Shown: positions 33,798-35,696 of the stretch, piece after piece
Position numbering within the stretch: the first letter of the stretch is position 1
Layout: the number at the start of each line of letters is the position of its first letter
Assembly: GCA_015654745.1 (NCBI GenBank)
Contig: JAATGH010000066.1
Coordinates: forward strand, 1 to 35,696
DNA length: 35,696 nt
Direction: 5' to 3'
DNA from: Enterobacterales bacterium
Lineage (GTDB): Bacteria; Pseudomonadota; Gammaproteobacteria; Enterobacterales; Enterobacteriaceae
Made by a program: the position numbers and the translations under genes
Notes under the pieces: generated by a model
The model's input: the letters and a program-made list of their open reading frames with translations, nothing else
What the model was told of the DNA's origin: nothing
Database searches by the model: none

Positions 33798-34343
33798 TCA
33801 GAAGTTAAACGCGCCGCCAATATAGGGACCATCGGCCAAGACACTGTCGCGATGACCATCTTTGCCGTCCAGGGTCATATAACGATAGCCTACGCTTACG
33901 GTGACCATGGGGATGGCGGTCAATCGCAGGCCGGCATTGGCTTCGGTATAACTGTCAATGCCGCTGGAGAGGGAGTCGGGGGCATAGTAATATTCGCCAT
34001 ACAGACCGAACAGGCTGCCAACCGGCAGCTGCAGGCCACCGCCCAGCGCTGCGGCATACCCGTCACCACCGTCTTTCGGCCCCACGTACATACCTTTGCC
34101 ACCCAGCGTCACCATAAACGGGTTAAGTGGAATATTGTATCCCAAGCCCAAACCGGCGGAGTCGCCGTTGTCTTCGTTATGCGCCCAGTTGCCGCTTAAT
34201 GCCAGCCCCGGGGTGGCGGTGCCGAAACCAAAACCGACATTGGTGTAATGTTCGCCAACGTCGCCGTTGATGCTGACAGCATCGGCTGAAGCCGTGGCAA
34301 AAAACAGGCTGGCGGCAACGCCAGCGGCAAGAATGGTCTTCAT
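33798..34343 (-). CDS. yfaZ: YfaZ-family outer membrane protein
   Basis: A small beta-barrel outer membrane protein of 181 residues (E. coli YfaZ about 180). A Sec signal peptide with cleavage near ADA-VS is followed by alternating beta strands, among them GDVGEHYTNVGFGFGT and the YfaZ-typical KGMYVGPKDGGDGYA and LYGEYYYAPDSL. It ends in GGAFNF with a terminal Phe, the outer membrane assembly signal. Its function is unknown; it may be a porin-like or structural protein. It is convergent with the YejM-like gene and downstream of the DUF3606 gene on the same strand. Confidence 0.9.
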   Translation of the reverse strand: MKTILAAGVAASLFFATASADAVSINGDVGEHYTNVGFGFGTATPGLALSGNWAHNEDNGDSAGLGLGYNIPLNPFMVTLGGKGMYVGPKDGGDGYAAALGGGLQLPVGSLFGLYGEYYYAPDSLSSGIDSYTEANAGLRLTAIPMVTVSVGYRYMTLDGKDGHRDSVLADGPYIGGAFNF

Positions 34344-34456
34344 GAGTTATCCTGAATCGTTAGACATGGCCGTAAAAAAAAATGACTGCCGAAGTTTAAC
34401 GCAAAAGGATGGCAACTGTAATGAGATTAATGGCTTAAATTGCGAAGCGGCTACTA

Positions 34457-34633
34457 TTACTTGCCGCAATGCGATTTGACGTCCTTGGTACCGTTGCCTA
34501 CGGCCCGGATGGCGGCTGAGAGTTTCTGCTTGGTCACCCCTAAGGTGTGCGTCCAGTACTCGACTTCCCAAGGTTCTCTCAGGCTGATGAAGTTTTTATC
34601 TTGCGGCTCTTGAATATGAAGTTTTTCACTCAT
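34457..34633 (-). CDS. DUF3606 domain small protein
   Basis: A 58-residue protein. It begins MSEKLHIQEPQDKNFISLRE and carries the DUF3606 core, EVEYWTHTLGVTKQKL and then AAIRAVGNGTKDV, a short helix-turn-helix-like fold. The family is common in proteobacteria and its function is unknown. The ATG at 34633 is preceded by AAAGAA, a weak ribosome site. It lies about 110 bases upstream of yfaZ on the same strand. Confidence 0.85.
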   Translation of the reverse strand: MSEKLHIQEPQDKNFISLREPWEVEYWTHTLGVTKQKLSAAIRAVGNGTKDVKSHCGK

Positions 34634-34866
34634 TTCTTTATGTCCCTGGATATGGGAATAGCCCCAACCTAGTTATATCTTCATCATCCTTAATAACAAT
34701 CAATATAATTTAACTATCGGAGCTGGATCATGGCTACGATAAAATAAACGGTCATATTTGCAAACTGTGAAAAGGATCGCAGTAACCCGAGCGTCATGCT
34801 TGGAAATGGTGGCCACTATCAAGCCCACCGGCGGTTTGCAATAGGCCGGTATACCCTATCTACGCT
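34634..34866. other. Intergenic region, no gene seen
   Basis: This stretch of 233 bases separates the DUF3606 gene from the SDR remnant. It contains a short frame MATIK followed by a stop, preceded by a GGAG, which is too short to be a gene. I see no terminator, RNA gene or operator that I can name. Confidence 0.45.
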
Positions 34867-34962
34867 TTAACGCCGATCGGCGGCCGCGATATCTGCGGAC
34901 AGCGCGATGGTCCTTTGCGCCTCCAGACTCTGCAGCCGCTGTTGCAATGACGCCCGAATGTG
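34867..34962 (-). pseudogene. Lost C-terminal end of the SDR gene
   Basis: Continuing the SDR frame past its TAA (34963-34965) gives 31 in-frame codons ending at a TAA at 34867-34869. The encoded end HIRASLQQRLQSLEAQRT and a following ALSAD resemble the normal SDR tail (LGSDA, then a coiled segment, then a STDF-like end). No frameshift is needed, which points to a single-base nonsense change or a read-through stop. Confidence 0.6.
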
Positions 34963-35696
34963 TTAATAAGCCGTGCTGCCCAAGGCTAGCCGCCGGGGTG
35001 CGGCGTGGCCGTCGGCGCAATCAATCATGGCGCGCACCATTTTCATTGGGTCGCCGGTAAGGGCAAACTGGCCGCTATCCACGGCGCGCCTGACATCCCC
35101 GGCCGGGGTGGCGTCATATTCCGCCATGGACGGCGGTCGCACCAGCCCGTCGGCAAACCCGGTTTTGGCCGGCCCTGGCTCAATCAGGGACATGGCGATA
35201 TTAAACGGCGCCACCTCCTGCGCCACCGCCTCGACAAAACCCTCTATGCCCCATTTGGTCGCGTGGTACAGGCTAAAGTTGGCGTACGCGGTTTGCCCGC
35301 CTTCCGATGAGACCTGCAGGATATGTCCGCCGCCTTGATGGCGCAGATGGGGCAACGCGGCGCGGATAACCTGGATTGAACCGACCAGGTTAGTCTCGAT
35401 TTGGCGGTGGATCTGCTCATCGCTGGCCTCCTCCGCCGCGCCAAATACGGCATATCCCGCATTGCTCACCACCAGGTCGATATGCCCCCAATGGGCAAAC
35501 GCGCTATCCATAACGCGGCGCACGGCCTGGGTATCGGTGACGTCCAGGGCGGCGACCCATAGCCGGTCGCCATATTGCGCCCGCAGCGGATCCAGCACCT
35601 CCACCCGGCGCAGGGTAGCCGCGACGCGATCGCCGCGCGCCAGAAGCGTTTCCGTCAGTTGGCGGCCAAGGCCGGAAGACGTGCCGGTAATAAACC
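34963..35696 (-). CDS. SDR family oxidoreductase, partial and C-terminally truncated
   Basis: A short-chain dehydrogenase/reductase; the 5' end lies beyond the right window edge. The frame stays open to 35696 and reaches the Rossmann motif TGTSSGLGRQL, so the first few residues are missing and the GTG at 35604 is not the true start. The catalytic set is present: VSNAGYAVFG (Asn), QVSSEGGQ (Ser) and YHATKWG (Tyr-x3-Lys). The substrate is unknown. The gene ends at TAA just after LGSTAY, about 31 residues before the expected family end, so the product may be partly or fully inactive. Confidence 0.8.
   Translation of the reverse strand, partial: FITGTSSGLGRQLTETLLARGDRVAATLRRVEVLDPLRAQYGDRLWVAALDVTDTQAVRRVMDSAFAHWGHIDLVVSNAGYAVFGAAEEASDEQIHRQIETNLVGSIQVIRAALPHLRHQGGGHILQVSSEGGQTAYANFSLYHATKWGIEGFVEAVAQEVAPFNIAMSLIEPGPAKTGFADGLVRPPSMAEYDATPAGDVRRAVDSGQFALTGDPMKMVRAMIDCADGHAAPRRLALGSTAY

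Noticed and set aside
34739-34747. Small frame MATIK-stop preceded by GGAG, resembling the start of a LacI-type protein
   Set aside because: Only five codons match, and the following sequence shows no helix-turn-helix in any frame. Coincidence is likely.

Overview
The window (35,696 bp) looks like a chromosomal segment of a member of the Enterobacterales. Its left part keeps the gene order known from E. coli: mutH, ygdQ, ygdR, tas, lplT, aas, an OmrA/OmrB-type sRNA, galR, and then, after an insertion, lysA and lysR. A rhamnogalacturonide (rhi) locus and the overall protein similarity suggest a plant-associated lineage near Dickeya/Sodalis (Pectobacteriaceae sensu lato). That placement is an inference from remembered family features, not a search result.

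Positions 1-7974 hold the conserved backbone: mismatch repair (mutH), two small envelope genes (ygdQ, ygdR), an aldo-keto reductase (tas), the lysophospholipid recycling pair (lplT-aas), an extra GNAT gene and one Omr sRNA on the minus strand. galR (7975-8979) carries a GalR-type operator just upstream of its own start.

Between galR and lysA, where E. coli has nothing, lies an accessory block of about 5.9 kb (8930-14855). It encodes a Lac-family PTS (IIC, IIB and a divergent IIA), a GH1 6-phospho-beta-glycosidase, an FCD/GntR regulator, a GNAT and a formate/nitrite-type channel. The IIC-IIA divergent promoter region contains three TTGG-N4-CCAA palindromes on one helical phase, the likely operators of the GntR protein.

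lysA-lysR (14921-17259) resume the backbone. To the right the content is accessory: a DHA1-type MFS exporter, a secreted TPR-like protein of unknown function, and, divergent from it, a cytochrome P450 with a twin-arginine leader, which is the most unusual gene here. A quinone oxidoreductase, a LexA-controlled umuDC operon and a PanS-like transporter follow.

Positions 25497-30732 form a minus-strand cluster, rhiT-rhiN-porin-Gfo/Idh/MocA oxidoreductase. It reads as a pathway for uptake and hydrolysis of rhamnogalacturonan oligomers, with a KdgR-like box in its upstream region. A DJ-1/PfpI protein is divergent from it. The right end carries a YejM/PbgA-like membrane sulfatase-fold protein with intact metal ligands, yfaZ, a 58-residue DUF3606 protein, and an SDR gene that runs off the window edge and is cut short by an in-frame stop. 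I saw no rRNA, tRNA, CRISPR array or insertion sequence.
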